From NCBI RefSeq assembly GCF_900104175.1, contig NZ_FNIX01000013.1, forward strand, positions 1 to 64,000: a stretch of 64,000 nt of DNA. Reading direction: 5' to 3'. Both the position numbers and the translations under genes were made by a program. The notes beneath the pieces were generated by a model. That model saw only the letters and a list, made by a program, of their open reading frames with translations. It was not told the origin of the DNA and did no database searches. Position 1 is the stretch's first letter. Every line of letters begins with the position of its first letter. Positions 8,228 through 18,229 of this stretch are shown here, one piece after another. Source of the DNA: Lentzea jiangxiensis (GTDB taxonomy: Bacteria; Actinomycetota; Actinomycetes; Mycobacteriales; Pseudonocardiaceae).

Positions 8228-9412
8228 ATGAAGCTTTCCGGGCTGCTGAACCGCACCAACCACGAACTTCCCGGTGTCACGGGTGTCGCGCGGGTTGATC
8301 GGCGCGCGAGCGACCTGGTTCGGCGCGTGAGTGCCGGTGACGTCGCGGTCATGGACCTCGTCGACCTCGACCGGCGCACCGCGGAAGCGCTCGTCGCGGC
8401 CGAGGTGGTCGGTGTCGTGAACGCGTCGCCGTCCATTTCCGGGCGTTTTCCCAATCTCGGGCCGGAGCTGCTGCTGGAGGCGGGCATCCCGCTGATCGAC
8501 GGCGTCGGCGCGGTCGCGTTGCGGGAGATCAAGGAAGGCGCCAGGGTCCGGCTGCACGAGGGGGTCGTCTACGCCGGCGAACGCGAGCTCGCGAAGGGTG
8601 TCGAGCAGAACGCCGAGAGCATCGCCGATGCCATGATCGAGGCGAAGGCCGGCATGTCGGCGCAGCTGGAAGCGTTCTCCGCCAACACCATCGAGTTCCT
8701 GCGCCGTGAACGCGCGCTGGTGCTCGACGGCGTCGGCGTGCCCGAGGTGTACGTGTCGATGCGCGACCGGCAGGTGCTCGTCGTCGCGGGTGGGCCGTCG
8801 CACGCCGAGGAGCTGCGCAAGCTCCGCCACTACATCCGCGAGTACCGGCCGGTGCTGATCGGCGTCGAAACGGGCGCGGACACGCTGATCGACGCCGGGC
8901 TCAAACCGGACATCATCGTCGGCGACCCCGACGGCATCGGCACCGCGTCGTTGCGCGCGGCCGCCGAGGTGGTCGTGCCCGCGCAGACCGACGGCCACGC
9001 GCCCGGCCTGCAGCGCATCCAGGACCTCGGCATCGGCGCGGTGACGTTCCCCGCCTCGGGCAACGCCGAGGACCTGGCGCTGCTGCTCGCCGAAGCCCAC
9101 GGGGCGTCGCTGGTGGTCACGGTCGGGCTCCGCGCGACGCTGCGCGAGTTCCTCGACCGCGGGCACTCCGGTTCCAACCCCTCCACGTTCCTGACCCGGT
9201 TGAAGCTCGGCAGCAAGCTCGTCGACGGGGAGGCCGTCGCGACCCTGCACCGCAGCCGGGTTTCGCTGGGCGTGATCGTCCTGCTGGTGGCCGCCGCGAT
9301 CGCGGCCATGGTGGCCGCGCTCGCGGTCTCCGGTGTCGGTCACGTCTACGTCGACATCGTGGTCGACGGCTGGCAATCCGTCGTCAACTGGCTCAAGGGG
9401 TTCTTCTCGTGA
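8228..9412 (+). CDS. steA: SteA-type cell-division/envelope protein
   Basis: 394 aa. The cytosolic part contains a thiamine-pyrophosphokinase-like fold region (VLIGVETGADTLIDAGLKPDIIVGDPDG near 220-245) that SteA proteins share, without obvious enzymatic motifs. A C-terminal transmembrane helix (VIVLLVAAAIAAMVAALAVSG) and a short tail WQSVVNWLKGFFS follow. In Corynebacterium SteA with SteB is needed for daughter-cell separation and peptidoglycan hydrolase activation; that is family knowledge. ATG 8228 lies 7 bases after a possible -10 (CACTAT), so the mRNA may be leaderless. The frame extends far upstream, but that sequence overlaps the membrane quartet. The stop overlaps steB by 4 bases. Confidence 0.88.
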   Translation: MKLSGLLNRTNHELPGVTGVARVDRRASDLVRRVSAGDVAVMDLVDLDRRTAEALVAAEVVGVVNASPSISGRFPNLGPELLLEAGIPLIDGVGAVALREIKEGARVRLHEGVVYAGERELAKGVEQNAESIADAMIEAKAGMSAQLEAFSANTIEFLRRERALVLDGVGVPEVYVSMRDRQVLVVAGGPSHAEELRKLRHYIREYRPVLIGVETGADTLIDAGLKPDIIVGDPDGIGTASLRAAAEVVVPAQTDGHAPGLQRIQDLGIGAVTFPASGNAEDLALLLAEAHGASLVVTVGLRATLREFLDRGHSGSNPSTFLTRLKLGSKLVDGEAVATLHRSRVSLGVIVLLVAAAIAAMVAALAVSGVGHVYVDIVVDGWQSVVNWLKGFFS

Positions 9413-10347
9413 TCACGTTGCGCTACCACGTAGTTTCGATCACCGCGGTCTTCCTGGCCCTCGCGGTCGGAGTCGTGCTGGGGTCGACCGCGATCAGCGG
9501 GCGGTTGCTGTCCGGGTTGAGCGACGAGAAGAACTCGTTGGCGCAACAGGTGAACGACCTGCAGAACGAGCGCAACGCGTTGAACGCCGAGCTGACCGAG
9601 GCCGACGAGTTCGCGGAGGCCGTCGGGCCGCTCGCGGTCAAGGACCGGCTCACCGACCGCACGGTCGTGATCGTCACGACCGCGGACGCGCGCCCGGCCG
9701 ACCGGGACGCGCTCAACGGCCTGCTGAAGGCCGCGAGCGCCACGGTCACCGGCGAGGTCCAGCTGACCGACGCGTTCGCCGACCCGTCCCGCGGCGACCA
9801 GCTGCGCGACCTCGTGGCACGGGTGCAGCCCGCCGGGTCGCAGCTGCCCACGGCCGGCGACCCCGGCACCCGCGCGGGCGGCCTGTTCGGCGCCCTGCTG
9901 CTGCTCAACCCCACCAGCAACCAGCCGCAGGCCACGGCCGACGAGACGGCGGCCGCGCTGTCCGGGCTTTCCAACGCCGGGTTCGTCAAGGCGACGTCCG
10001 GGGTGACGCCCGCGCAGCTCGCGATCGTGCTGACCGGCGGCGCGGCGATCGGTGACTCGGCGGCCGACCGGGCCTCGACGGTCGCGCGGTTCGCCACCCA
10101 GCTCGACCGGTCCGCCGCGGGCGTCGTGCTGGCGGGAGCGAACGGTTCGGCCAACGGCACCGGTGCGATCGGTGTGGTCCGCGCGGACACGAACGCGACG
10201 TCGATCCTGTCCACCGTCGACAACTCCGACACCCCGGCGGGCCAGGTCGTCGTGGTGATGGCGCTGGGCGAGCAGCTGGAGGGCCGCTCCGGCCGGTACG
10301 GGGTGGCGGGCAACGCGGAGGCGTCGTCGCCGGGAGCGGCGGGCTAG
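9409..10347 (+). CDS. steB: SteB/MctB family membrane protein
   Basis: 312 aa. One N-terminal transmembrane helix (VVSITAVFLALAVGVVLGSTAIS) precedes a coiled coil (EKNSLAQQVNDLQNERNALNAEL), then an extracytoplasmic globular domain with a flavodoxin-like pattern (RTVVIVTTADARPADRDAL). The family is called MctB (copper transport) in Mycobacterium tuberculosis and SteB in Corynebacterium, where it partners SteA; the GTGA overlap with steA favours the SteB role here. The end is Gly/Ser-rich. Its TAG stop shares a CTAG tetramer with the stop of the convergent SMI1-like gene. Confidence 0.87.
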   Translation: MITLRYHVVSITAVFLALAVGVVLGSTAISGRLLSGLSDEKNSLAQQVNDLQNERNALNAELTEADEFAEAVGPLAVKDRLTDRTVVIVTTADARPADRDALNGLLKAASATVTGEVQLTDAFADPSRGDQLRDLVARVQPAGSQLPTAGDPGTRAGGLFGALLLLNPTSNQPQATADETAAALSGLSNAGFVKATSGVTPAQLAIVLTGGAAIGDSAADRASTVARFATQLDRSAAGVVLAGANGSANGTGAIGVVRADTNATSILSTVDNSDTPAGQVVVVMALGEQLEGRSGRYGVAGNAEASSPGAAG

Positions 10348-11027
10348 TACTCGGTCGTCCAGTCGCCCGGCAGCACCTTCACCAGCAGTTCCAACGCGTC
10401 CGGCGTGCGGGCGCGGGCCCACAGCCACTGGTGGTCGTCCTCGCGGACGACCAGGTCGTCGCCGACGAACCAGCGGGTGCCGGGACTGTGCAGCGGCAGG
10501 AGCGCGAAGTTGTCCTCGAGCAGGGAGCCGTCCGCCTCGGACGTCTCCCTGTCCGCCGTCTCGGCCCCGTCGCGGAACAGCGCTTCGGACAACACCATCT
10601 CCACGCACGCCAGCGAGAACCGCGGCAGCCACGGGTCCCAGCGCTCCCCGGTCTTGTCGACGAGGTCGAGCTTGATCATCACCTCGGGGTCGTCCCCGCC
10701 CAGTGCCGTGGCCCAAGCCGCGACCCACTGGTTCTCGTCGCGGAACACCAGCACGTCGTCGTCCACGCGCAGTTCCGAGGGCAGGAGCAGGCGGTCCTGG
10801 TTGCTGGTCAGGTCGGGGCGCTTGCCGAACAGCGACAGCGCCTCCTTGACCGCCTCCGGGAGCTCGACGCCGAGCCGTTCCTCGGTGGCGGCGAGGTCGG
10901 CTCGGCTCCAGCCGTCCTGCGGTTCGATCGGCTCCGCCCACGCGGCCGCGAATCCCTCGACGAAACGCCAGGCCGCCGAGCGGTCGTGAACGGCTCCAGC
11001 GGCTGCCACCGCCACGTCGAAGGTCAC
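10344..11027 (-). CDS. SMI1/KNR4-like protein
   Basis: 227 aa. The N-terminal half fits the SMI1/KNR4 (SUKH) pattern: WSRADLAATEERLGVELPEAVKEALSLFG near residue 40, followed by LRVDDDVLVFRDENQWVAAW and later DDLVVREDDHQWLWAR. SUKH proteins commonly act as immunity proteins or regulators; no toxin gene is adjacent here, so the role is unknown. I chose GTG at 11027 because GGAAAAG lies 7 bases upstream; the frame is open much further but antisense to pyrG. The gene is inserted between steB and pyrG and is convergent with steB, overlapping its stop. Confidence 0.75.
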   Translation of the reverse strand: MTFDVAVAAAGAVHDRSAAWRFVEGFAAAWAEPIEPQDGWSRADLAATEERLGVELPEAVKEALSLFGKRPDLTSNQDRLLLPSELRVDDDVLVFRDENQWVAAWATALGGDDPEVMIKLDLVDKTGERWDPWLPRFSLACVEMVLSEALFRDGAETADRETSEADGSLLEDNFALLPLHSPGTRWFVGDDLVVREDDHQWLWARARTPDALELLVKVLPGDWTTEY

Positions 11028-11165
11028 GTGACAACTTTTCCTGATGTCGGCCCGTGCCGGGGGAAGTTCGGGAAAACCCCTTGCTGCGCCGATCGGGTGA
11101 TGTGATCTGCCGGGTCGTGGTGCGCTGGGTGACCGGCGGCGTGTTAGCGTTATGGCCCGTGGATA

Positions 11166-11180
11166 GGGGGATTCACCCCC
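11166..11180 (+). promoter_or_regulatory. G5/C5 hairpin in the pyrG leader
   Basis: GGGGG (11166-11170) and CCCCC (11176-11180) flank the loop ATTCA, 25 bases before the pyrG start. There is no U tract, so it is not a standard attenuator. G-rich pyrG leaders in Gram-positives can be regulated by reiterative G addition, but the sequence does not demonstrate that here. Confidence 0.3.
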
Positions 11181-11204
11181 ACGATTTTCACGGGAGCCCC
11201 GTTG

Positions 11205-12883
<1,679 letters not shown>

Positions 12884-12887
<4 letters not shown>

Positions 12888-13504
12888 CGTCCAGGCACGA
12901 CTTCCGCACGGTCTCCAGCGAGGACTTGCACGTCGGCAAGGTCGTGGCGCTGAGGGTCGACGAGGTCGAGATGCCCGGCGGCGGCACGGCCAAGCGCGAG
13001 ATCGTCGAGCACATGGGCGCGGTGGCGGTCGTGGCCGTCGGCGACGAGGGCGAGGTCGTGCTCATCCACCAGTACCGGCACGCGCTCGGCCGGCACCTCT
13101 GGGAGCTGCCGGCCGGCCTGCTCGACCACGACGGCGAGGAGCCGGTCGTCGGCGCCCGCCGCGAGCTGGCCGAGGAGGTCGGTCTCGACGCGCGGCGCTG
13201 GGACACCCTCGTCGACACGGCCGCGTCGCCCGGCTTCACCGACGAGGTCGTGCGCGTGTTCCTGGCGCGCGACCTGTCCGAGGTCGACCGCGAGGTGCAG
13301 GGCGAGGAGGAGGCGGACCTGGAGGTCCACCGCTTCCCGATCGCCGAGGCCGTGCGGATGGTGCTCTCCGGCGAGATCGTGAACTCGTCGACCGTCGCGG
13401 GGCTGCTCGCGGCCCGTGAGGTGCTGGAGGGCAGGGCGGAGCCCCGGCCCGCCGACGCGCCCTTCCGCGACCGGCCGACCCGGTTCGCCGCGCGCGAGAA
13501 GTAG
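12884..13504 (+). CDS. Nudix hydrolase, ADP-ribose pyrophosphatase type
   Basis: 206 aa. The Nudix box spans about residues 82-104: [20 protein letters not shown] continuing into EVGL, fitting GX5EX7REUXEEXGU. The preceding strand [21 protein letters not shown] is typical of ADP-ribose pyrophosphatases, which have an aromatic residue and a Pro some 15 residues after the box (here SPGFTDE). It likely hydrolyses ADP-ribose or a similar NDP-sugar. Translation is coupled to pyrG by GTGA; the frame extends upstream but is antisense-free shadow of pyrG. The C terminus is basic and probably disordered. Confidence 0.92.
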
Positions 13505-13513
13505 GTTGGAGTC

Positions 13514-13903
13514 ATGCAGACGCTGAAGGGTTCTCTCACACGGATGAGGGGGCCCCTCAGCGTGCTCGCAGCCGGTGCCGCAGGCGCTGTGCTGCTGCTG
13601 TTCGTCGACCCCAACCAGCCGGGCAACTTCCTGCCGAAGTGCCCGTTCAAGGCGCTCACCGGGCTCGACTGCCCCGGCTGCGGGGTCACGCGGATGCTCC
13701 ACGCGCTGCTGCACGGCGACGTCGTGGCCGCGTGGCACTTCAACGCCGTGCTGCTCGTGCTGGGCGTGCCGACGGTGGCCTGGCTGCTCACGCGCTGGAC
13801 GATCGCCCGCTGGAAGGGAGAACGGCGACCGGTGCGGCCTGCGCTCGGGTTCGCCGTTCTCGCCGTGGCGCTCGTGTGGGGCGTGGGGCGCAACCTCGCC
13901 TAG
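13514..13903 (+). CDS. DUF2752 membrane protein
   Basis: 129 aa with three hydrophobic segments (about 17-34, 72-95 and 107-125). The DUF2752 hallmark is present: CPFKALTGLDCPGCGVTR, a paired-cysteine motif after the first helix, followed by LLHGDVVAAWHFN. Function is unknown for the family; the CxxC-like cysteines suggest metal or disulphide chemistry, which is inference. A TAGGTT sequence 7 bases before the ATG could be a -10 for a leaderless mRNA. The gene is convergent with the TM2 gene and shares its CTAG stop. DUF2752 and TM2 genes often neighbour each other in actinobacteria. Confidence 0.85.
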   Translation: MQTLKGSLTRMRGPLSVLAAGAAGAVLLLFVDPNQPGNFLPKCPFKALTGLDCPGCGVTRMLHALLHGDVVAAWHFNAVLLVLGVPTVAWLLTRWTIARWKGERRPVRPALGFAVLAVALVWGVGRNLA

Positions 13904-14508
13904 GAGTCGCGGAGCTTGCGGCCCTCGGCGTCGGTGCCGCCGTTGACCAGGATGATGATCGCGTCCACCAGCGACCAGATGCCGCAGCCGCCGCAGGTGA
14001 ACAGCTGGGCGAGCGCGATACCGGTGTGGCCCGTGTAGAAGCGGCCCACGCCGAGGTTGCCCAGGAACAGCTGCAGCAGGCCCGCGACGATCTTCGACTT
14101 GTCCGACAGCGGTACGCCCGTGTACGGGTCGAAGCCGTACGGCGCGCCGGGAGCGGCGTAGCCGGGAGGGACCATGCCGGGCTGCGGCAGCGCGTACTGC
14201 GGTTGCGGGCCGGTGGGCGGCGGGTAGTACGGCGGCGTGGGCTGCGGCGCGAAGCCCGGCGGCGGGGTGGGCACGGCCGTGAACGGCACGGACGGCGGCG
14301 CGAGGAACGGCGGGTGCGGCTGCGGCAAGTCGCGGAACAGCTCGGCGAGCTCCGCGTAGCTCTGCGCGCCGGACGCGCGGTTGACCCGCTCCTGGTACTC
14401 GGTGATGTCGAGCCGCGCCATCGCGAAGTGGTCGTTGAGAGCGGTGATCGCCTCTTCGCGCTGCTGGTTGCCGATGCGCTGCTGGTCTGGCCCGAATGCT
14501 TCTGACAC
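13900..14508 (-). CDS. DUF1707-TM2 domain protein
   Basis: 202 aa. The N-terminal region (QQREEAITALNDHFAMARLD then ITEYQERV) fits the DUF1707/SHOCT-like helical pair. A Pro/Tyr-rich linker covers about residues 70-125. The C-terminal TM2 domain has SKIVAGLLQLFLGNLGVGRF, FYTGHTGIALAQL, a Cys-Gly-Gly-Cys-Gly turn and a second helix WSLVDAIIILVNGG. It is a membrane protein of unknown role. GTG at 14508 is chosen because it begins just before the DUF1707 helix; a start at 14580 would overlap the divergent ald start. The stop overlaps that of DUF2752. Confidence 0.82.
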   Translation of the reverse strand: MSEAFGPDQQRIGNQQREEAITALNDHFAMARLDITEYQERVNRASGAQSYAELAELFRDLPQPHPPFLAPPSVPFTAVPTPPPGFAPQPTPPYYPPPTGPQPQYALPQPGMVPPGYAAPGAPYGFDPYTGVPLSDKSKIVAGLLQLFLGNLGVGRFYTGHTGIALAQLFTCGGCGIWSLVDAIIILVNGGTDAEGRKLRDS

Positions 14509-14561
14509 GGCTGCGCACGTTATCCGATGCAGCGGACCGATATCGGGAATACGCTGCGACG

Positions 14562-15632
14562 ATGCTGGTCGGTGTCCCAAAGGAGATCAAGAACCACGAG
14601 TACCGCGTCGCCATCACGCCCGCCGGCGTGGTCGAACTGGTGCGCCGCGGGCACGAGGTCGTCCTCGAGCAGGACGCCGGTGCCGGCTCGTCGTTCCCCG
14701 ACCACGAGTACACGGCGGCGGGAGCGCGCATCGCGTCGTCCGCCGACGAGGTGTGGGGCTCCGCGGACCTGGTGCTGAAGGTGAAGGAGCCGATCGAGGC
14801 CGAGTACCACCGCCTGCGCCGCGAGCAGGTGCTGTTCACCTACCTGCACCTGGCGGCCTCGCCGTCGTGCACCGCGGCGATCGCCGCGTCCGGCATCACG
14901 GCCATCGCCTACGAGACCGTGCAGCTGCCCGACGGGTCGTTGCCGTTGCTGGCGCCGATGAGCGAGATCGCCGGGCGGATGGCGGCCCAGGTCGGCGCGC
15001 ACTGCCTCGAACGCGCGCAGGGCGGGCGCGGTGTGCTGCTCGGCGGTGCTCCCGGTGTCGCCGCGGGCAAGGTCGCGGTGATCGGCGCGGGCGTGGCCGG
15101 GATGAACGCGGCGACGATGGCGGTCGGCATGCAGGCCGAGGTGGTCGTGCTCGACACCAACGTCAACCGGTTGCGGCAGATCGACTTCACCTACCGCGGG
15201 CACCTGCAGACGATCGCGTCGAACGTCTACGAGGTCGAGAAGGCCTGCCGCTGGGCGGATCTGGTGGTCGGCGCGGTGCTCGTGCCCGGTGCGAGGGCGC
15301 CGCAGCTCGTCAGCAACGAGCTGGTGTCGCGGATGCGTCCCGGCAGCGTGCTCGTGGACATCGCGGTCGACCAGGGCGGCTGTTTCGAGGACACGCGACC
15401 GACGACACACGACGCGCCGACGTACCGCGTGCACGACTCCGTGTTCTACTGCGTCGCGAACATGCCCGGTGCCGTGCCCAACACGTCGACGTACGCGCTC
15501 ACGAACGTGACGCTGCCGTACGTCATCGCGTTGGCGGACAAGGGTTTTGAGCGTGCGGTGGCGGACGACCCGGCACTGGCCAAGGGCGTCAACGCACGCC
15601 ACGGGGAAATCCTGCTGGAAGGGCTGGCGTGA
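14562..15632 (+). CDS. ald: alanine dehydrogenase
   Basis: 356 aa. The N terminus [20 protein letters not shown] carries the substrate-binding Arg and the first catalytic region, with [18 protein letters not shown] and LVLKVKEP (catalytic Lys). The NAD-binding Rossmann loop is [20 protein letters not shown] near residue 168. It interconverts L-alanine and pyruvate with NADH and usually works in alanine catabolism or redox adaptation. An in-frame start at 14496 would add 22 unrelated residues. The enzyme is slightly shorter than the usual 370 aa at its C terminus. The stop overlaps xerD (GTGA). Location beside xerD differs from Mycobacterium. Confidence 0.94.
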   Translation: MLVGVPKEIKNHEYRVAITPAGVVELVRRGHEVVLEQDAGAGSSFPDHEYTAAGARIASSADEVWGSADLVLKVKEPIEAEYHRLRREQVLFTYLHLAASPSCTAAIAASGITAIAYETVQLPDGSLPLLAPMSEIAGRMAAQVGAHCLERAQGGRGVLLGGAPGVAAGKVAVIGAGVAGMNAATMAVGMQAEVVVLDTNVNRLRQIDFTYRGHLQTIASNVYEVEKACRWADLVVGAVLVPGARAPQLVSNELVSRMRPGSVLVDIAVDQGGCFEDTRPTTHDAPTYRVHDSVFYCVANMPGAVPNTSTYALTNVTLPYVIALADKGFERAVADDPALAKGVNARHGEILLEGLA

Positions 15633-16516
15633 TCGCAGAGCTGGTGGCGACCTACCTCGACCACCTCGCCGTGGAACGCGGCACCGCCCGCAACACCCTC
15701 GACTCGTACACGCGCGATCTGCGCCGCTACACCGAACACCTGGAATCCCTTGCTGTCACCGACTTGGGCGCGGTGACGGAAGTGCAGGTGAGTGAGTTCC
15801 TCGCCGTGCTGCGGGAAAGCGGGCTTGCGGCGTCGTCCGCCGCACGGACGTTAGTCGCTGTGCGCGGGTTACACCGCTTCGCGCACCGTGAAGGCGTTGT
15901 GCCACATGACGTCGCACGCGCCGTGCATCCGCCTTCGCCGCCGAAGAGGCTGCCGAAAGCATTGCCCGTCGATCAGGTTCTGACGCTGCTCGACAATGTG
16001 GGAAACCTCAGGGACAAAGCCCTGCTGGAGTTGCTGTACTCGACGGGAGCCCGGATCTCCGAGGTGGTCGGGCTCGACGTGGACGACATCGACGCGTCCG
16101 AGCGGACCGTTCTGCTCGACGGGAAGGGAGGCAAGCAGCGGCTGGTTCCGGTCGGGCGGCCGGCGTTGGCCGCGGTGGACGCGTACCTGGTTCGCGCACG
16201 TCCCGCCCTTGCGGCGAAAGGACGTGGCACGCCTGCGTTGTTCTTGAACGCGCGCGGTGGAAGGCTCTCGCGGCAGAGCGCGTGGACGGTCCTCAAGACC
16301 GCCGCGGAGGACGCCGGGATCACCGCCGCGGTGTCACCCCACACGTTGCGGCATTCGTTCGCCACCCATCTGCTGGAAGGGGGTGCGGACGTTCGGGTGG
16401 TGCAGGAACTTCTCGGGCACGCATCGGTTACGACCACTCAGGTGTACACACTGGTAACCGTTACGACTTTGAGGGAGGTCTACGCAACTGCACACCCTCG
16501 GGCCACTGGAACATGA
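15629..16516 (+). CDS. xerD: site-specific tyrosine recombinase XerD
   Basis: 295 aa. The N-terminal SAM-like core-binding domain ([20 protein letters not shown]) precedes the catalytic domain. The Arg-Lys-His-Arg-His-Tyr set is present: [12 protein letters not shown] (Arg), [12 protein letters not shown] (Lys), [19 protein letters not shown] (His, Arg), [12 protein letters not shown] (His and nucleophilic Tyr). It resolves chromosome dimers at dif with FtsK; that is family knowledge. GTG start coupled to ald. The gene sits just before parA, scpA and scpB, so the block is enriched in chromosome maintenance. Confidence 0.94.
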   Translation: MIAELVATYLDHLAVERGTARNTLDSYTRDLRRYTEHLESLAVTDLGAVTEVQVSEFLAVLRESGLAASSAARTLVAVRGLHRFAHREGVVPHDVARAVHPPSPPKRLPKALPVDQVLTLLDNVGNLRDKALLELLYSTGARISEVVGLDVDDIDASERTVLLDGKGGKQRLVPVGRPALAAVDAYLVRARPALAAKGRGTPALFLNARGGRLSRQSAWTVLKTAAEDAGITAAVSPHTLRHSFATHLLEGGADVRVVQELLGHASVTTTQVYTLVTVTTLREVYATAHPRATGT

Positions 16517-16540
16517 GGCTTCCACGGGTACGGTGGGCAG

Positions 16541-16870
16541 GTGCCGAACTTGGACGAGCCGTCCCCACAGGCCATCGATCTAGCCGCTGTGCTGCACGCG
16601 CTGAGCGACCCGACCAGGCTCGCGGTCGTGCGCCAGATCCAGTCGAGCGGGGAACGCCTGTGCGGGGCCTTCGAGGTTGACGTCGCGAAGTCGACTCTCT
16701 CCCAGCACCTGCGCGTGCTGCGGGAGGCGGGCATCACCCGAACACGCTGCCGCGGCAACCAGCGCTGGGTGTCGCTGCGCCGCGATGACCTGGACCTTCT
16801 GTTCCCGGGCTTGCTCGACGTGGTGCTGACCGCGTCCGACAGGCGCACACGAACGGATGTTCCGGCCTAA
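16541..16870 (+). CDS. ArsR-family winged-helix regulator
   Basis: 109 aa. The ArsR DNA-binding core is clear: ALSDPTRLAVVRQIQSSGE, then a recognition helix region VDVAKSTLSQHLRVLREAGI and a wing TRCRGNQRWVSLRRDDL. One cysteine (ERLCGAF) precedes the recognition helix, but no metal-binding pair typical of arsenic or zinc sensors is evident. A possible promoter overlaps the end of xerD (TGGAAC 16507, spacer 16, TACGGT 16529). It would place transcription at about the GTG itself, suggesting a leaderless mRNA. The target gene is not apparent; the downstream partition genes have their own promoter-like sequence. Confidence 0.88.
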   Translation: MPNLDEPSPQAIDLAAVLHALSDPTRLAVVRQIQSSGERLCGAFEVDVAKSTLSQHLRVLREAGITRTRCRGNQRWVSLRRDDLDLLFPGLLDVVLTASDRRTRTDVPA

Positions 16871-16899
16871 CTGAGTCTTGACAACACCGGCGAGGCGCG

Positions 16900-16928
16900 T
16901 TGCCGCTCGCACGGGTGCGGCCTAGGCT
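16900..16928 (+). promoter_or_regulatory. candidate promoter of parA-scpAB operon
   Basis: TTGCCG (16900-16905) and TAGGCT (16923-16928) are separated by 17 bases, giving a plausible housekeeping promoter about 42 bases before the parA ATG. An upstream TTGACA at 16878 has no matching -10. Confidence 0.4.
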
Positions 16929-16970
16929 GCGCCCGGAGAGACGACTACGAGCAGTGAGGGACCGCCAGCC

Positions 16971-17894
16971 ATGTCGACACCGGAGCACGCTTTCGCGCCC
17001 CGTGCCGATCTGAACCTGGCTCCGCACGCCGCGCCGGTGGACGACGTCGCTCAGGAGCAGCTCGACGGTATCGGACCGACAGGCCGCCAGCGTCGCCACA
17101 TCCCGGACCCGCCGCCGTTGCTGCACCACGGCCCGGCGAAGATCCTCGCGGTGTGCAACCAGAAGGGCGGCGTCGGCAAGACGACGTCGACCATCAACCT
17201 GGGAGCGTCACTCGCCGAATACGGCCGCCGCGTGCTGCTGGTCGACTTCGACCCGCAGGGCGCGCTGTCGGTCGGCCTCGGTGTGCACCCGCACCAGCTC
17301 GACACCACTATCTACAACGTGATCATGGAACGTGACACCGCCGTCGGCGACGTCATCCGCAAGACCATGGTCGACGACATGGACCTGCTGCCGAGCAACA
17401 TCGACCTGTCGGCCGCGGAGATCCAGCTCGTGTCGGAGGTCGGCCGCGAGCACACGCTCGTGCGCACCCTCCGCCCGGTGATCGACCACTACGACTACGT
17501 GCTGGTGGACTGTCAGCCCTCGCTCGGCCTGCTCACGGTGAACGCCCTCGCGGCCGCGGACGGCGTGCTGATCCCGCTCGAGTGCGAGTTCTTCTCGCTG
17601 CGCGGGGTGGCGCTGCTCATCGACACCATCGAGAAGGTCAAGGAACGCTTGAACCCGAGGCTCACCATCACCGGCATCCTCGCCACGATGTTCGACCCGC
17701 GCACGCTGCACTCGCGCGAGGTCATGGCCCGCGTTGTCGAGGCGTTCGGCGACATCGTGTTCGACTCGGTCATCAACCGCACGGTGCGCTTCCCGGAGAC
17801 CACCGTGGCCGGCGAACCGATCACCCGCTGGGCACCCCGTTCGTCCGGCGCCAACGCCTACCGCGCGCTGGCCCGCGAGGTGATCGCCCGGTGA
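16971..17894 (+). CDS. parA: ParA/Soj-family ATPase
   Basis: 307 aa. A 60-residue non-conserved N-terminal extension precedes the deviant Walker A motif CNQKGGVGKTTSTINLGASL near residue 65. Walker A' LLVDFDPQGALSVGLG and Walker B YVLVDCQPSLGLLTVNAL follow. These belong to the MinD/ParA class of dimerising ATPases. It is the second, scpAB-linked ParA of actinobacteria (Rv1708-like, from memory), distinct from the origin-linked ParA. The next gene encodes a small DNA-binding-type protein in a 4-base overlap, which could be its partner. Likely role: chromosome organisation together with SMC-ScpAB (inference from context). Confidence 0.92.
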   Translation: MSTPEHAFAPRADLNLAPHAAPVDDVAQEQLDGIGPTGRQRRHIPDPPPLLHHGPAKILAVCNQKGGVGKTTSTINLGASLAEYGRRVLLVDFDPQGALSVGLGVHPHQLDTTIYNVIMERDTAVGDVIRKTMVDDMDLLPSNIDLSAAEIQLVSEVGREHTLVRTLRPVIDHYDYVLVDCQPSLGLLTVNALAAADGVLIPLECEFFSLRGVALLIDTIEKVKERLNPRLTITGILATMFDPRTLHSREVMARVVEAFGDIVFDSVINRTVRFPETTVAGEPITRWAPRSSGANAYRALAREVIAR

Positions 17895-18229
17895 CCCATC
17901 GCCCTTCACTGCCGGGCGCCGCGGAGCTGTTCCGGCTGACGTCCGTCCCTGCCGCGCCCGAGGCCTCGACGCCAGAGGAATCGACGCCAGAGGAATCGCC
18001 GCAGCAACGCCGTGGTTCCGGCCGCACCAAGCACACCACGAAGATCACGGTCTACGTGTCCGACGAAGAGCTGCTGTCGCTCGAACAGGCGCGGCTGGCG
18101 TTGCGCGCGGCCTACGGCCTGGGCGTCGACCGGGGCCGCGTCGTGCGCGAGGCGATCGCGATCGTGCTGGACGACCTGGAAACGCACGGTGACGCGTCGC
18201 TGCTGGTACGCAGGTTGCGCGAGCAGTGA
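17891..18229 (+). CDS. ribbon-helix-helix-like protein between parA and scpA
   Basis: 112 aa. A Pro/Glu-rich N-terminal tail with a duplicated STPEE word (about residues 20-40) leads to a basic segment RGSGRTKHTTK. A strand ITVYVSDEELLSLEQARLAL and a helix RGRVVREAIAIVLDDLE then follow. The strand-helix-helix pattern is that of ribbon-helix-helix DNA-binding proteins. Overlaps of 4 bases on both sides couple it to parA and scpA. By analogy with ParA partners it may be a DNA-binding or ATPase-stimulating partner, but this is inference. The much longer frame upstream is the shadow of parA. Confidence 0.82.
   Translation: MTHRPSLPGAAELFRLTSVPAAPEASTPEESTPEESPQQRRGSGRTKHTTKITVYVSDEELLSLEQARLALRAAYGLGVDRGRVVREAIAIVLDDLETHGDASLLVRRLREQ

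Noticed and set aside
11023-11032. GTCACGTGAC palindrome considered as a parS-like or regulator site
   Set aside because: It overlaps the SMI1-like start codon, is only 10 bp and lacks the full parS sequence.
16878-16883. TTGACA before parA considered as the -35
   Set aside because: No suitable -10 lies 15-19 bases downstream; TTGCCG/TAGGCT fits better.
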